A stretch of DNA of 64,000 nucleotides from Thermodesulfovibrio yellowstonii DSM 11347 (GCF_000020985.1 NC_011296.1:1230001-1294000); one strand, 5' to 3'. Counted from the stretch's first letter, positions 16,912 to 25,597 are shown. Numbers and translations are program-made. The notes: generated from the letters alone by a model not told the origin.

Positions 16912-18164
16912 TACCTTAAAATCTCTCCAATTGTTAAAATTTTTCTGTAATACCTGCCATTTTTAATACATCTTACAAGAATTTTTTCACCATCAGGGCT
17001 AAATTGAGGTTCCCACAGTATATCAAAGGTATCTTTTCCTATTTCTCCATCTAAAACTATAAAATAGACTCCTTCTTTCTCTGCCTTTGTTATAATATGA
17101 GAACTGTCAGGACTAAATTGAGGTGACCAGACTCTCTCAAATCCTCGTTTCCATGGTATCCCATCAACAGCTACAGTCCACTGATTATTTTCCCTTACAA
17201 CCGCAGCCACTTTTTTCCCGTCAGGACTGAATTGAGGAGGTAAAACAGCCTGAGAAAATGTCCTATTCCACGGTATCCCATCAACTGCAATAGTCCATTT
17301 TCCAAAATCCGTGGCAACTACCGCAGCAATTTTTTTCTTATCTGTACTTACTCTTTGATTCCAAAGTTGAACAAAGTATTTATCCCAAATTGTTTTACCA
17401 TTCATTGCAAGTGTAAAACCTTTTTGAGTTTTCACTGGCACACAAATATGATTTTCATCTACAAACAACGGTTCCCAAGCATAAGGAAAAATTTCATTCC
17501 ATATTTCACCATTAGCAGCAACAGAAAATTCCTGCTGTGAAAGCCTTACTGTTGCTGAAACTTTTTCACTATCCGGACTAAAATTGCATCCGTAAACTGA
17601 AATAAAATTTTTATCCCATGCAACGCCATCAACTACTACAGTCCATACACCTTCTTTAAAAGTGAATATATCAAGAACCTGAGGATTCTTTGTTCTGACA
17701 TAAGATGCGGTTTTTTTACCATCAGGAGAAATAAATAAATCTCTTGTATCAAAAAATAAGTTCTCCCATACTTTACCATTTATACAAACTCCGTAAGAGT
17801 CTCCTTTTTTTATGTTGAATGCTATTGTTGAAGCATCTTTACTAAACTGAAGATTCCATGCATAATCAAAAGTTTCTTCTAAAAGGTTTTCCTCTACTGC
17901 CAATGTCCATTCATAGTTTTGTAAAACAAGACAAGCAATGGAATTGTCAGGAAGAAAATTTAGAAAGCAAATCCTTTCATATGAACTATTCCATGTTTTT
18001 CCATTTATACATGGTGTAACCTTTTTATCTTCTATCTCAACTGTTGCAGCTAATTTTTCTCCATCTGGGCTTGCAAGCAACTCATGGACAAAAGAGAACT
18101 TCTTTTTATATTCATTAACATCACAGATAAATTTTTCTTTAGTTTCCCAATCCCAGTTGAACAT
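16911..18164 (-). CDS. Repeat beta-propeller protein, TmcD-like, first gene of the hmc/tmc operon
   Basis: A 417-residue soluble protein made of about nine repeats of roughly 40-48 residues. Each has a FSPDGKK(V/I)AA strand and a WTVAVDG-x-x-W turn, resembling WD40/TolB-type blades and rich in Trp. There is no signal peptide, so it is cytoplasmic. In Desulfovibrio the tmc operon carries a tryptophan-rich TmcD of unknown function, and this gene occupies an equivalent position, adjacent to the HmcE/TmcC-like gene. It may be a scaffold or assembly factor for the cytoplasmic face. No Shine-Dalgarno is visible and the predicted promoter leaves a leader of only about 8 nt. Confidence 0.7.
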   Translation of the reverse strand: MFNWDWETKEKFICDVNEYKKKFSFVHELLASPDGEKLAATVEIEDKKVTPCINGKTWNSSYERICFLNFLPDNSIACLVLQNYEWTLAVEENLLEETFDYAWNLQFSKDASTIAFNIKKGDSYGVCINGKVWENLFFDTRDLFISPDGKKTASYVRTKNPQVLDIFTFKEGVWTVVVDGVAWDKNFISVYGCNFSPDSEKVSATVRLSQQEFSVAANGEIWNEIFPYAWEPLFVDENHICVPVKTQKGFTLAMNGKTIWDKYFVQLWNQRVSTDKKKIAAVVATDFGKWTIAVDGIPWNRTFSQAVLPPQFSPDGKKVAAVVRENNQWTVAVDGIPWKRGFERVWSPQFSPDSSHIITKAEKEGVYFIVLDGEIGKDTFDILWEPQFSPDGEKILVRCIKNGRYYRKILTIGEILR

Positions 18165-18178
18165 GTTAATCGTTATCT

Positions 18179-18207
18179 ATTAAATAACAGACTAAAAAAA
18201 AAGTCAA
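18179..18207 (-). promoter_or_regulatory. Predicted sigma-70 promoter of the hmc/tmc operon
   Basis: On the reverse strand TTGACT (18207-18202), 17-nt spacer beginning with a T-tract, TTTAAT (18184-18179). The expected start site is only about 8-10 nt before the ATG at 18164, giving an almost leaderless transcript. Confidence 0.55.
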
Positions 18208-18345
18208 GTATTCGCCTTTACTCAAAAATAATCTCTCTAAAAACGCATTGTTTACACATAATTGACAAAGGAGGCAAACATCCATTATCTCCTACTATTT
18301 TGGCAATGAATAAAAAAGTTAGGAAGATATATTGCTGGTTACCAC

Positions 18346-18852
18346 ATGTCTAAAGAAGTACACACTATAAAGGACAGATTAGTCTATACTGAACCTTTAA
18401 AGAGTGGACATGGTGTACATCAGGGAGTTGTTGCTAAAATAAAACCCCAAAAAACAATCAGTCTTGATGAAGCTTTAAAAAATATCTGCATATAAAAATG
18501 AACCTGCTTTTTTTCTTATTCTTGATTTAATTGAAGATCCTCAAAACTTTGGAGCAATTCTGAGAATTGCTGATGCAGCAGGTGTTCATGCAGTTATATA
18601 TAAAAAAAACAAGGATTAAAATATTTGCTGCAAAGACTCAAGGAAAATATATTTTTTGTAAAACTGATTTTTACTCAACTTTTAGCTATAATATTTAGCT
18701 CTGAGAAAAAAGGGATAAGATAAACATTAATACCTTTCTGTGATGAAATTATTCAAATTGCAATGAAAGGCAAGATAAATTCTTTAAATATAGCTGTAGC
18801 CACATCTTTACTTGTTTATGAAGTTTTAAGTCAGAGAAAATTATCTAAATAA
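18346..18852 (+). pseudogene. Decayed TrmH/SpoU-family 23S rRNA 2'-O-methyltransferase (rlmB-like)
   Basis: Three frames are needed to follow the protein. Fragment one (18346-18495) reads MSKEVHTIKDRLVYTE...SGHGVHQGVVAKI and ends at TAA. Fragment two (about 18500-18619, shifted by one) reads [20 protein letters not shown] then [14 protein letters not shown] and ends at TAA. The last fragment (about 18743-18852) reads CDEIIQIAMKGKINSLN then [42 protein letters not shown] and SLNIAVA are hallmark SPOUT motifs. The N-terminal substrate-binding domain is missing or unrecognisable. The broken frames mean no active enzyme. The remaining part of the 800-nt gap (18165-18345) holds the hmc promoter and nothing else I can identify. 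Confidence 0.85.
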
Positions 18853-18883
18853 TGAGATTAATATTTTTAATGTGAAAATTACC

Positions 18884-18912
18884 TTGACATGTGATTTTTT
18901 AACTGATATACT
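18884..18912 (+). promoter_or_regulatory. Strong sigma-70 promoter for the radical SAM/peptide operon
   Basis: TTGACA (18884-18889), 17-nt spacer, TATACT (18907-18912). It is close to consensus and gives a leader of about 45 nt ending in the AAGGAGATG ribosome site of the radical SAM gene. Confidence 0.75.
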
Positions 18913-18964
18913 TTGTCTAAAAGCTTCAATGCAGAATCGCCATTAATTTTAAGGAGATGAATTA

Positions 18965-20383
18965 ATGGAAAAAATGCTTAACTTAAATGATATTCATCTT
19001 TTTTCTATTAGAGATGAGCATTTTCTACTTGATGTTGAAGGCAATAAAATTTTCTCCATCAGTCCTGAAGCATATGAAATAGCTCTTTCGTTAATGTCAG
19101 GTAATAAATCAACAAATAAACTTTCTCTACGATATATTCGCGCTGAACGCGAACTTCGTAAAATATTTGATTCTTTTGAGCCATTAAATTCTGAAGAAAT
19201 AGAGCATAGAAGCAAATTACTTGAAGAGAAACCTTATAAATTGAATGGATTATGGCTTGGACTTGCTCATGCGTGTAACTTGGGCTGTTCTTACTGTTTT
19301 GCTAATACTCCCAATTATCTTCAGAATCATCGTCCTTTTATGTCTGAAGAAACTGCTAAAAGAGCTATTGATTTTCTTATAAACCAATCACCTGATATTG
19401 AAGAGTATGACATTATTTTCTTTGGTGGAGAACCTCTTTTGAAATTTGATTTACTTCAAAAAGTTGTAGACTACGCTTCATCTTTTCTAATTAATGGTAA
19501 AAAGTTTGAATATTCTATTACAACAAATGGAACTCTTTTGACACCTGATGTGTTTAGTTACCTTGTAAAAAATCAAGTATCTATTATGGTTAGCATAGAC
19601 GGAACCAAGGAAATGCATAACAAGAATAGACCTTACAAGAATGGAAGACCATCTTGGGATGATATAGTTAAGAATATTTCAAGTATTCAGGATGTTGGAA
19701 ACTGGATTATGGCAAGGGTTACCATAACTTCAACAGATATTCCTCTTATTGAAATTTATAAAACTATGCGTTGTCTTGGATTTATTGATATTGCACTTGT
19801 TGAAGTATGTCCGAATTCTGGTGAAATGCCAGTTTTTCCATCAGAAATCATTCCTATATGGAAAGAACAATATCTTGAGCTTGCTGAGCATATTATTGAG
19901 ACAGAACCAGATGCTTATGAAAGAGGACTTAAATGTCTCACAGTTAACATGCAGGCTTTGAGAGAACGAAGACGTTCTTTTTACTGTTGCTCTACAGGAA
20001 TCACTTCTTTATATTTAACTCCTGATGAAGAATTTTATCCCTGCATGAGATTAATAACAGAAAAAGGTGAAAATCGTATGGGGGATCTTAAATCAGGCAT
20101 TGATATGATGAAAGTTAGTCACTTTATTCAAAATCATATTTTTAATAAACGCTGTAAAGAATGTTGGGCAAGATATCTATGTGGAGGAGGCTGTTACGGA
20201 GATTCCTTTGCTTATGCAAAGGATATAAGAGCAACAATAGACACATACTGTATTATGACCAAACATAAAATTCATGTTGCCGCATATGTTTTAAAAAAGT
20301 TAAAAGACAGAAAACTAATTCCTAAAAATAATACAAAAATCTCAGGTATTCTTACAAAAATTCGGCGTTTCGCCGGATTGTAA
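18965..20383 (+). CDS. Radical SAM/SPASM peptide maturase
   Basis: A 472-residue radical SAM enzyme that probably modifies the small cysteine-rich protein encoded 39 nt downstream. The N-terminal ~90 residues form a precursor-recognition-like domain (HFLLDVEGNKIFSISPEAYE). The radical SAM cluster is C104-x3-C108-x2-C111 (ACNLGCSYCFAN), with FFGGEPLL and a SITTNGTLL strand following. A SPASM/twitch C-terminus holds further cysteines in YCCSTGI, FYPCMR, CKECWARYLCGGGCYGD and DTYC, enough for two auxiliary [4Fe-4S] clusters. The layout is that of SCIFF maturases and QhpD-type enzymes, which form Cys thioether bonds. Arginine codons are about half CGN, unlike neighbouring genes, which suggests recent transfer. 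Confidence 0.85.
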   Translation: MEKMLNLNDIHLFSIRDEHFLLDVEGNKIFSISPEAYEIALSLMSGNKSTNKLSLRYIRAERELRKIFDSFEPLNSEEIEHRSKLLEEKPYKLNGLWLGLAHACNLGCSYCFANTPNYLQNHRPFMSEETAKRAIDFLINQSPDIEEYDIIFFGGEPLLKFDLLQKVVDYASSFLINGKKFEYSITTNGTLLTPDVFSYLVKNQVSIMVSIDGTKEMHNKNRPYKNGRPSWDDIVKNISSIQDVGNWIMARVTITSTDIPLIEIYKTMRCLGFIDIALVEVCPNSGEMPVFPSEIIPIWKEQYLELAEHIIETEPDAYERGLKCLTVNMQALRERRRSFYCCSTGITSLYLTPDEEFYPCMRLITEKGENRMGDLKSGIDMMKVSHFIQNHIFNKRCKECWARYLCGGGCYGDSFAYAKDIRATIDTYCIMTKHKIHVAAYVLKKLKDRKLIPKNNTKISGILTKIRRFAGL

Positions 20384-20422
20384 GGATTTTAGAAAATAAA
20401 GTTGGAAAGGAGGTGAAAAATA

Positions 20423-20743
20423 ATGAATGATGATCGTCGTTCTTTTCTGAAAAAATTAGGATTTATTGCTTTAGGTGCTGTTGCTTCCATGATTTCTATT
20501 GGTTCAAATCGTAATGTAAATTTATTGAGCCTTGCTGATGAAGTTCATGCTCAGGACCCTGATAATATGCCAGACCGTTGTCGCTCTGGTTCAAAAGGTT
20601 TGACCCGTTGTAGAAATCATTGGGGTGCCTGCGATGGTGAATGGCATGCCTGCAGTGGGCATCAAAGTGGTGGTCGCGGTAGTGGATGTAAAAAAACAGT
20701 CCAGTGTAGAGATCATAATTTTAACCGGGGACCAAATCGTTAA
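20423..20743 (+). CDS. Tat-signal, six-cysteine peptide, likely radical SAM substrate
   Basis: A 106-residue protein with a twin-arginine leader DRRSFLKKLGFIALGAVASM (residues 4-23) and a plausible cleavage after VHA at residue 43. The mature part is Gly-, His-, Arg- and Cys-rich: cysteines at 53, 63, 70, 77, 89 and 95, so six cysteines in 43 residues. The centre reads WGACDGEWHACSGH. It has a very strong ribosome site (AAAGGAGGTG) and follows the maturase, within one transcript that ends in a perfect terminator. The arrangement suggests a Tat-exported ribosomally made and modified product or a maturated small redox/enzyme subunit. No known family was recognised. Nine of eleven arginines use CGN codons. 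Confidence 0.75.
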   Translation: MNDDRRSFLKKLGFIALGAVASMISIGSNRNVNLLSLADEVHAQDPDNMPDRCRSGSKGLTRCRNHWGACDGEWHACSGHQSGGRGSGCKKTVQCRDHNFNRGPNR

Positions 20744-20760
20744 GTTAAATGCCTTGTCTA

Positions 20761-20800
20761 ATAAGGTGTTCATTACAGAGATGAACACCTTATTTAATTT
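20761..20800 (+). terminator. Rho-independent terminator of the radical SAM/peptide operon
   Basis: Perfect 13-bp inverted repeat: ATAAGGTGTTCAT (20761-20773), 7-nt loop, ATGAACACCTTAT (20781-20793), then TTAATTT. It isolates the locus from feoAB. Confidence 0.85.
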
Positions 20801-20885
20801 AATACTGAATGTTAAAATAAAAGTGGTTAATCCCAAACACTGCATAAATCCATAATAATAGTTGAAGGATTAGATTGTTTTTTTC

Positions 20886-20923
20886 TTGACATTTTATTTA
20901 AATTTACGTAAATACGTTATACT
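20886..20923 (+). promoter_or_regulatory. Candidate feo promoter with overlapping inverted repeat
   Basis: TTGACA at 20886-20891 is followed after 17 nt by TAAATA (20909-20914). A perfect 5-2-5 inverted repeat ACGTA-AA-TACGT spans 20906-20917 and covers that -10 element; a second possible -10, TATACT, is at 20918-20923. The position suits a repressor operator, plausibly metal responsive because feoAB follows. It does not match a Fur or DtxR consensus that I can recognise. Confidence 0.4.
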
Positions 20924-20964
20924 ATGACTCATTCTGAATAGGCATTAAAGCATAAAAGAAAAGA

Positions 20965-21014
20965 AACCGAGATAAGGTTCCTAAATGGCACTTACTATCC
21001 ATATGGAGTGACCA
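20965..21014 (+). other. Possible structured leader RNA upstream of feoA
   Basis: Two adjacent hairpins can be drawn in the roughly 200-nt leader: AACC/GGTT at 20965-20979, and TGGCACT pairing with AGTG(A)CCA at 20986-21014 with one bulged A. No known riboswitch class was recognised. The rest of 20794-21121 holds the promoter region and AT-rich sequence with no gene that I can support. Confidence 0.3.
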
Positions 21015-21121
21015 ATAAATGTAATTCTCAAAAAAAAGACACAAATAAACTCTGTTGTTGAAAGGTATTCTTAAAATGTTTTATTATTAACAATGATTTT
21101 TAATTAATTTTGGAGGTAGCA

Positions 21122-21352
21122 GTGAAAACATTAGTTAATATAGATAATGGGAAAAAAGTCAGAATTTTAAAAATTTCAGGAGGCAGAGGTGTTCGCCAAC
21201 ATCTTCAATGTCTTGGATTACATGTTGGTGATATTGTAACTTTAAAAAAAAGCTCCTTTTTAGGCGGGCCTGTGCTTTTAGAGGTTAATGGCTATGATGT
21301 AGCAATTGGTAAAGGAGTGGCTTCAAAGATAGAGGTTGAAGAAGTAGAATGA
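21122..21352 (+). CDS. feoA: Ferrous iron transport protein FeoA
   Basis: A 76-residue SH3-like FeoA protein, cytoplasmic partner of FeoB. It shows GGRGVRQHLQCLGLHVGD and a VLLEVNGYDVAIGKGVASKI C-terminus. The start is GTG at 21122 because a GGAGGT ribosome site lies at 21112-21117; an upstream in-frame TTG at 21110 would overlap that site. The stop overlaps the ATG of feoB (ATGA). Confidence 0.92.
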   Translation: MKTLVNIDNGKKVRILKISGGRGVRQHLQCLGLHVGDIVTLKKSSFLGGPVLLEVNGYDVAIGKGVASKIEVEEVE

Positions 21353-23259
21353 AAATTGCTTTTATAGGACAACCAAATGCTGGTAAAAGCACAATATTCA
21401 ATGGTCTTGCAGGATACAAAACAGTAACAGCCAACTTTCCTGGACAAACAGTCCACTATACAGTAAGCAAAGTAAAAGTCGGAAACGAAACTTTTGAAAT
21501 AGTTGATTTACCAGGTATTTATTCCCTTACAGCCATTGACATGGCTGAACTGGAATCAAGAAAATACATTTTATCTGGACAGGCAGATGTTGTTATAAAT
21601 GTAATTGATGCTTCTACTCTTTCAAGAAGTTTGGAACTAACGCTTCAACTTGCGGAACTACAGGTTCCAATGGTTATCTGTTTGAATATGATAGATGAGG
21701 CTCGTAGAAAAGGCGTTGAAATAAGCCAAGAAAAACTTTCTCAAATTTTTGGAGTGCCTGTTATTGAAACTGTTGCAAATAAAGGAATTGGTCTTGATAA
21801 AATTTTTAGTTCTGCAAAACAGGCATATTATGAAAAACTTATTCCAAAAATTCAATTTTTTCACAAAGATATAGAAGAAAAAATTGAAGAAATTGAAAAA
21901 ATTATTCCTTATGAATTCTTAAAAAACATTCCCAGAAGATATATAGCTATAAAATTATTAGAAGGAGATAAAGAACTTTTTGAGATAATTGGAAAATATC
22001 CTGAAATCTTAAAAAAAATTAATGATTTGAGAGAAGAAATTAAAACAACACATGGAAGACACGCTGATACTGTTATATCATCTGAAAGGCATGCCCTTGC
22101 AATGAATTTATTTGAAGATGTAGCAAAGGTTGGAGAGCCCTTGAAATCATTTAGAGAAAAGGTTGACGATCTTCTTACAAATAAATATCTCGGTTATCCT
22201 CTATTGTTTTTAATTCTATTTGGAATATTTTTTATAGTATTTGAAGTTGGAAAAATTATAGAAGAACCTCTCACAGAAATCTTCAATTCTTTAATTAAAA
22301 GACTTCCAGAATTTGTTCAGGAAAACTCTCTACTATTTTTTATTTTTAAAGGATTGCTTGAAGGCTTCTCAGGAGGCTTAGGAGTTGCTATTCCCTATTT
22401 AATCCCATTTTTTATAGGGCTAACTATTCTTGAAGACATAGGATATCTACCAAGAATGGCTTTTTTAATGGATACAGTAATGCATAGAATTGGTTTGCAT
22501 GGTAAAAGCATCCTTCCTTTTGTTATTTCCTATGGATGCAATGTTCCAGGAGTTATGGCAACAAGAATACTTGAGTCTCCAAGAGACCGTTTTATTACTG
22601 CAACACTTTCTGTTTTAATTCCATGTGCAGCACGAACAACAGTAATATTCGGATTGATTGGAGCATATATCGGAGGATTTGCTGCAGCAGGGCTTTATCT
22701 TTTTAATATGTTTGTAATCATGATTTTAGGTGCAATATTAACAAAATTTATTCCAGAAACAGCAGGATTAATAATGGAAATTCCACCATTGAGAATTCCA
22801 GCAATAAAAAATGTTTTTATGAAAACATGGCTTAGATTAAAAGATTTTATGGTTGTTGCCTGGCCTCTGCTCATTATAAGCAGCATTATTCTCAGTTTTC
22901 TTGAGTATTTAGAGCTTGATCTAATTCTGAATAAAATTTTTTCTCCAGTAGTTAGTTGGCTACTTGGGTTACCAGAACAAACTGGTATAACGCTTCTTTT
23001 TGGTATTCTCAGAAAAGAACTCTCAATGATAATGCTTTTTCAGGCAATGCACACAACTCAGTTAAATACTGTTATGTCAAATTTGCAATTGATTGTTTAT
23101 ACAATATTCACGATATTTTATATACCCTGCGTTGGAACAATGGGAGCATTGCTCAAAGAATTAGGCTTTAAAAGAATGATTTTAATAACTATTTTAACCA
23201 TTGCTTTGGCATTAATACTGGCTTTGACTTCAAGAATAGCTCTGTCTATTATCATTTGA
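21349..23259 (+). CDS. feoB: Ferrous iron transporter FeoB
   Basis: Fe2+ uptake protein of 636 residues with an N-terminal G-protein domain and a membrane part. G1 is GQPNAGKST (residues 7-15), G3 DLPGIYS, G4 NMID. The transmembrane core includes both inverted Gate motifs, YGCNVPGVMATR and the later PCVGTMGALLKELG, and PCAARTTVIFGLIGAYIGGF. It is shorter than the Escherichia coli protein (773 aa) but in the range of many anaerobes. No feoC gene follows. Confidence 0.96.
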   Translation: MKIAFIGQPNAGKSTIFNGLAGYKTVTANFPGQTVHYTVSKVKVGNETFEIVDLPGIYSLTAIDMAELESRKYILSGQADVVINVIDASTLSRSLELTLQLAELQVPMVICLNMIDEARRKGVEISQEKLSQIFGVPVIETVANKGIGLDKIFSSAKQAYYEKLIPKIQFFHKDIEEKIEEIEKIIPYEFLKNIPRRYIAIKLLEGDKELFEIIGKYPEILKKINDLREEIKTTHGRHADTVISSERHALAMNLFEDVAKVGEPLKSFREKVDDLLTNKYLGYPLLFLILFGIFFIVFEVGKIIEEPLTEIFNSLIKRLPEFVQENSLLFFIFKGLLEGFSGGLGVAIPYLIPFFIGLTILEDIGYLPRMAFLMDTVMHRIGLHGKSILPFVISYGCNVPGVMATRILESPRDRFITATLSVLIPCAARTTVIFGLIGAYIGGFAAAGLYLFNMFVIMILGAILTKFIPETAGLIMEIPPLRIPAIKNVFMKTWLRLKDFMVVAWPLLIISSIILSFLEYLELDLILNKIFSPVVSWLLGLPEQTGITLLFGILRKELSMIMLFQAMHTTQLNTVMSNLQLIVYTIFTIFYIPCVGTMGALLKELGFKRMILITILTIALALILALTSRIALSIII

Positions 23260-23307
23260 GAAAAAGTTTAAAATTTTGATATCCTTAAATTAAGGAGGCA
23301 AATCAAA

Positions 23308-24945
23308 ATAGCTAAAGTTTACGGTAATACAACAGGATTAAAAAAAAGTATAATTAATACATTAGAAAGACTTTATAGAAAAAGACAATCCTCTGAATTC
23401 TTTATAACTCCAGAATTGGCAAAATCTTTATGCTCTATATCCTACGAACTCAACAGGCAAATTGGAGTATTAATTGATAGGTCAGGCAATATAACTCATG
23501 TCATAATAGGAACTGCTCACTCAATTTTTATTCCTCCACTGGAAGATTTTCCTATCGGAAAAAAGCAATTAAGAGGTTTAAGATACATCCATACTCACTT
23601 AAACAAAGAGATGCCTGACAGAGAAGATATAACTGACCTAAGACTTCTCAGATTTGATCTTGTTGCTGTTTTAACACATGAGAAAGGAATACCTGAAACT
23701 GTTCATATTGTTCATCTTTTACCTTATGGAAAACAAAACCAATTTGAAATCATTTCATCAAATCTTTATTCTCTTAAACACAATTTTAAAGAATTCATAG
23801 ATAATCTTGAAGCAGAAATGGATAGAGCAAGAGTTATTGATATGCAAGACCCTCGAGAAAAAGCTATTCTTATCAGTGTATCTACTGCTCCAAAATATAT
23901 TCTTGAGGAACATATGGAAGAATTAAAAGACCTTGCAGAATCAGCAGACCTGATTGTAATAGATAAAATTATTCAAAGAGTAAAACAGATAAATCCAAAA
24001 TATCTTCTTGGTGAAGGAAAACTCAGAGAATTAATTATTAAAGCAATGGATATGGGAGCAACACTTTTGGTATTTGACCAGAATTTAACTCCATCTCAGA
24101 TAAGAGCAATAACTGATATGACAGAGTTAAAAGTAATAGACCGTAGCCAGCTTATACTTGATATTTTTGCTAAAAGAGCTCATACAATGGATGGAAAAGT
24201 TCAGGTAGAACTTGCTCAACTCCGTTACATGCTTCCAAGACTTACAGGTAAAGGAACTGCTATGTCAAGACTTGCAGGAGGCATTGGAGGAAGAGGACCT
24301 GGAGAAACAAAGCTTGAATTAGATCGCAGAAGAATAAATAAAAGAATCCATCATCTTGAAAACGAACTTGAAAAACTCACGCTGGCAAGAATTGAAAGAA
24401 AAAAACGCAGAAAAGAACTTTCAATCCCTATTGTCTCAATTATAGGATATACAAATGCTGGTAAATCCACACTTCTTAATGCTCTTACAAAAAGTTCAGT
24501 CTTTGTTGAGGATAAAATGTTTGCAACCCTTGATACATCCTCAAGAAGACTGAAATTTCCTGAAGAAAAAGAGCTTATAATTACTGATACAGTAGGTTTT
24601 ATCAGAGACCTCCCCGATGACCTTGTAGCAGCATTTAAAGCTACATTGGAGGAACTACAAGACGCATCTTTGCTTATTCATCTTGTTGATATTTCTAATC
24701 CTCAATTTGAAAATCATATTGAGTCTGTAAATAGAATTTTAAGTCAATTAGGGCTTGATATAAAACCTGTTATTCTAGTATTTAACAAAATTGATAAACT
24801 CTCATCATTGGAAACAAAGCAAATTTGTAATAGATACAATGCAATCGGAATCTCTGCAATAGATAAAAAAACTCTTATCCCACTAATAGATGAAATAAAA
24901 AATAGACTCTGGGAAGAAAAAGTTACTTGTAACGCTCCACTTTGA
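23308..24945 (+). CDS. hflX: Ribosome-associated GTPase HflX, non-AUG start
   Basis: GTPase that splits stalled 70S or 50S ribosomes under stress. The N-terminal HflX domain is followed by the glycine-rich linker [22 protein letters not shown] and a G domain ([26 protein letters not shown]). The first possible standard start (TTG 23416) would remove conserved residues: upstream in-frame codons encode [20 protein letters not shown] and IGVLIDR follows later. The AAGGAGG at 23292-23298 points to ATA at 23308 (9-nt spacing) or ATC at 23302. The predicted length is then 545 residues. The 3' end overlaps the convergent AMMECR1 gene by 23 nt. Confidence 0.9.
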   Translation: MAKVYGNTTGLKKSIINTLERLYRKRQSSEFFITPELAKSLCSISYELNRQIGVLIDRSGNITHVIIGTAHSIFIPPLEDFPIGKKQLRGLRYIHTHLNKEMPDREDITDLRLLRFDLVAVLTHEKGIPETVHIVHLLPYGKQNQFEIISSNLYSLKHNFKEFIDNLEAEMDRARVIDMQDPREKAILISVSTAPKYILEEHMEELKDLAESADLIVIDKIIQRVKQINPKYLLGEGKLRELIIKAMDMGATLLVFDQNLTPSQIRAITDMTELKVIDRSQLILDIFAKRAHTMDGKVQVELAQLRYMLPRLTGKGTAMSRLAGGIGGRGPGETKLELDRRRINKRIHHLENELEKLTLARIERKKRRKELSIPIVSIIGYTNAGKSTLLNALTKSSVFVEDKMFATLDTSSRRLKFPEEKELIITDTVGFIRDLPDDLVAAFKATLEELQDASLLIHLVDISNPQFENHIESVNRILSQLGLDIKPVILVFNKIDKLSSLETKQICNRYNAIGISAIDKKTLIPLIDEIKNRLWEEKVTCNAPL

Positions 24946-25432
24946 ATCTGTAAATTTCCACATCAGAATCATACGGGTCAATACCTGCTTTTAGTTTAGC
25001 AATTCTTAGTTGTTCATCTACTGTATTAACACCTTCTATATCTGGAAGCAATAATCCCCTTTGCCATCCCTTTACAACAATTACTCCGTATTTTTTAGGG
25101 TCAAGTTCATCAAGACTTTTAACAGGTTCAGGTGGGCTGAGTATATCAACTGAATATTCCAATTCTTGAAGTTCCTGAGGATGAACAGGAGGAAAGCGAG
25201 GATCTTCTGTTGCTGAAGCTATAGCATTTCTAACTATTTCTGTGTATATATTTTCAGTGGTAGGAACAAATGTTCCTATACAGCCACGAAGTTGACCTTT
25301 TTTCTTAATTGAAACAAATACCCCTGCTTTTTTATTCATCTCAGGGGGAATCTTATCAGGGATTGTGGGTATTTTTCCGGTTTTTACATATTCTTCCACA
25401 GTCTTCTTAGCAAGTTCTACAAATGGATGCAT
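24923..25432 (-). CDS. AMMECR1-domain protein
   Basis: A 169-residue AMMECR1 domain protein. The hallmark LRGCIGTF is near residue 48, followed by [15 protein letters not shown] and the [15 protein letters not shown] block, and [14 protein letters not shown]. The family is found from archaea to humans and its bacterial function is unknown; it is often fused to or beside MEMO or radical SAM genes. Convergent with hflX. Confidence 0.9.
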   Translation of the reverse strand: MHPFVELAKKTVEEYVKTGKIPTIPDKIPPEMNKKAGVFVSIKKKGQLRGCIGTFVPTTENIYTEIVRNAIASATEDPRFPPVHPQELQELEYSVDILSPPEPVKSLDELDPKKYGVIVVKGWQRGLLLPDIEGVNTVDEQLRIAKLKAGIDPYDSDVEIYRFKVERYK

Positions 25433-25486
25433 AGTAAAGTATACACTAAATTATTCATACAAATCCAATAAAACATCTGGAAAAGT

Positions 25487-25516
25487 TTGACAATTTAAAC
25501 ATTTTTGTGATATATC
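25487..25516 (+). promoter_or_regulatory. Promoter for the tRNA-Gln/tRNA-Glu unit
   Basis: TTGACA (25487-25492) with an AT-rich spacer of 17-18 nt and ATATAT/TATATC (25510-25516), ending about 10 nt before tRNA-Gln. The position and consensus match a stable RNA promoter. Confidence 0.6.
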
Positions 25517-25526
25517 TTTAAAAGAT

Positions 25527-25597
25527 TGGGGAGTCGTCTAACGGCAGGACGGCAGACTCTGGATCTGCTTGTAGGGGTTCGAATCCTCTCTCCCCAG
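25527..25597 (+). tRNA. tRNA-Gln (anticodon CTG)
   Basis: Acceptor TGGGGAG/CTCCCCA with discriminator G, anticodon loop CTCTGGA giving CTG, T-arm GGGTTCGAATCCT. The U1-A72 pair is typical of bacterial tRNA-Gln. CCA is not encoded. Confidence 0.93.

Noticed and set aside
17100-17300. Direct DNA repeats near the propeller gene as a mobile or CRISPR-like array
   Set aside because: They are codon-level repeats of the protein blades, with no constant repeat or spacer structure.
18346-18852. Possible recoding (selenocysteine) in the rlmB-like region
   Set aside because: The interruptions are TAA stops and frame changes, so it is a decayed gene.
20940-21020. c-di-GMP (GEMM-I) or cobalamin riboswitch before feoA
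   Set aside because: Only scattered fragments resemble those classes; the core conserved segments are missing.
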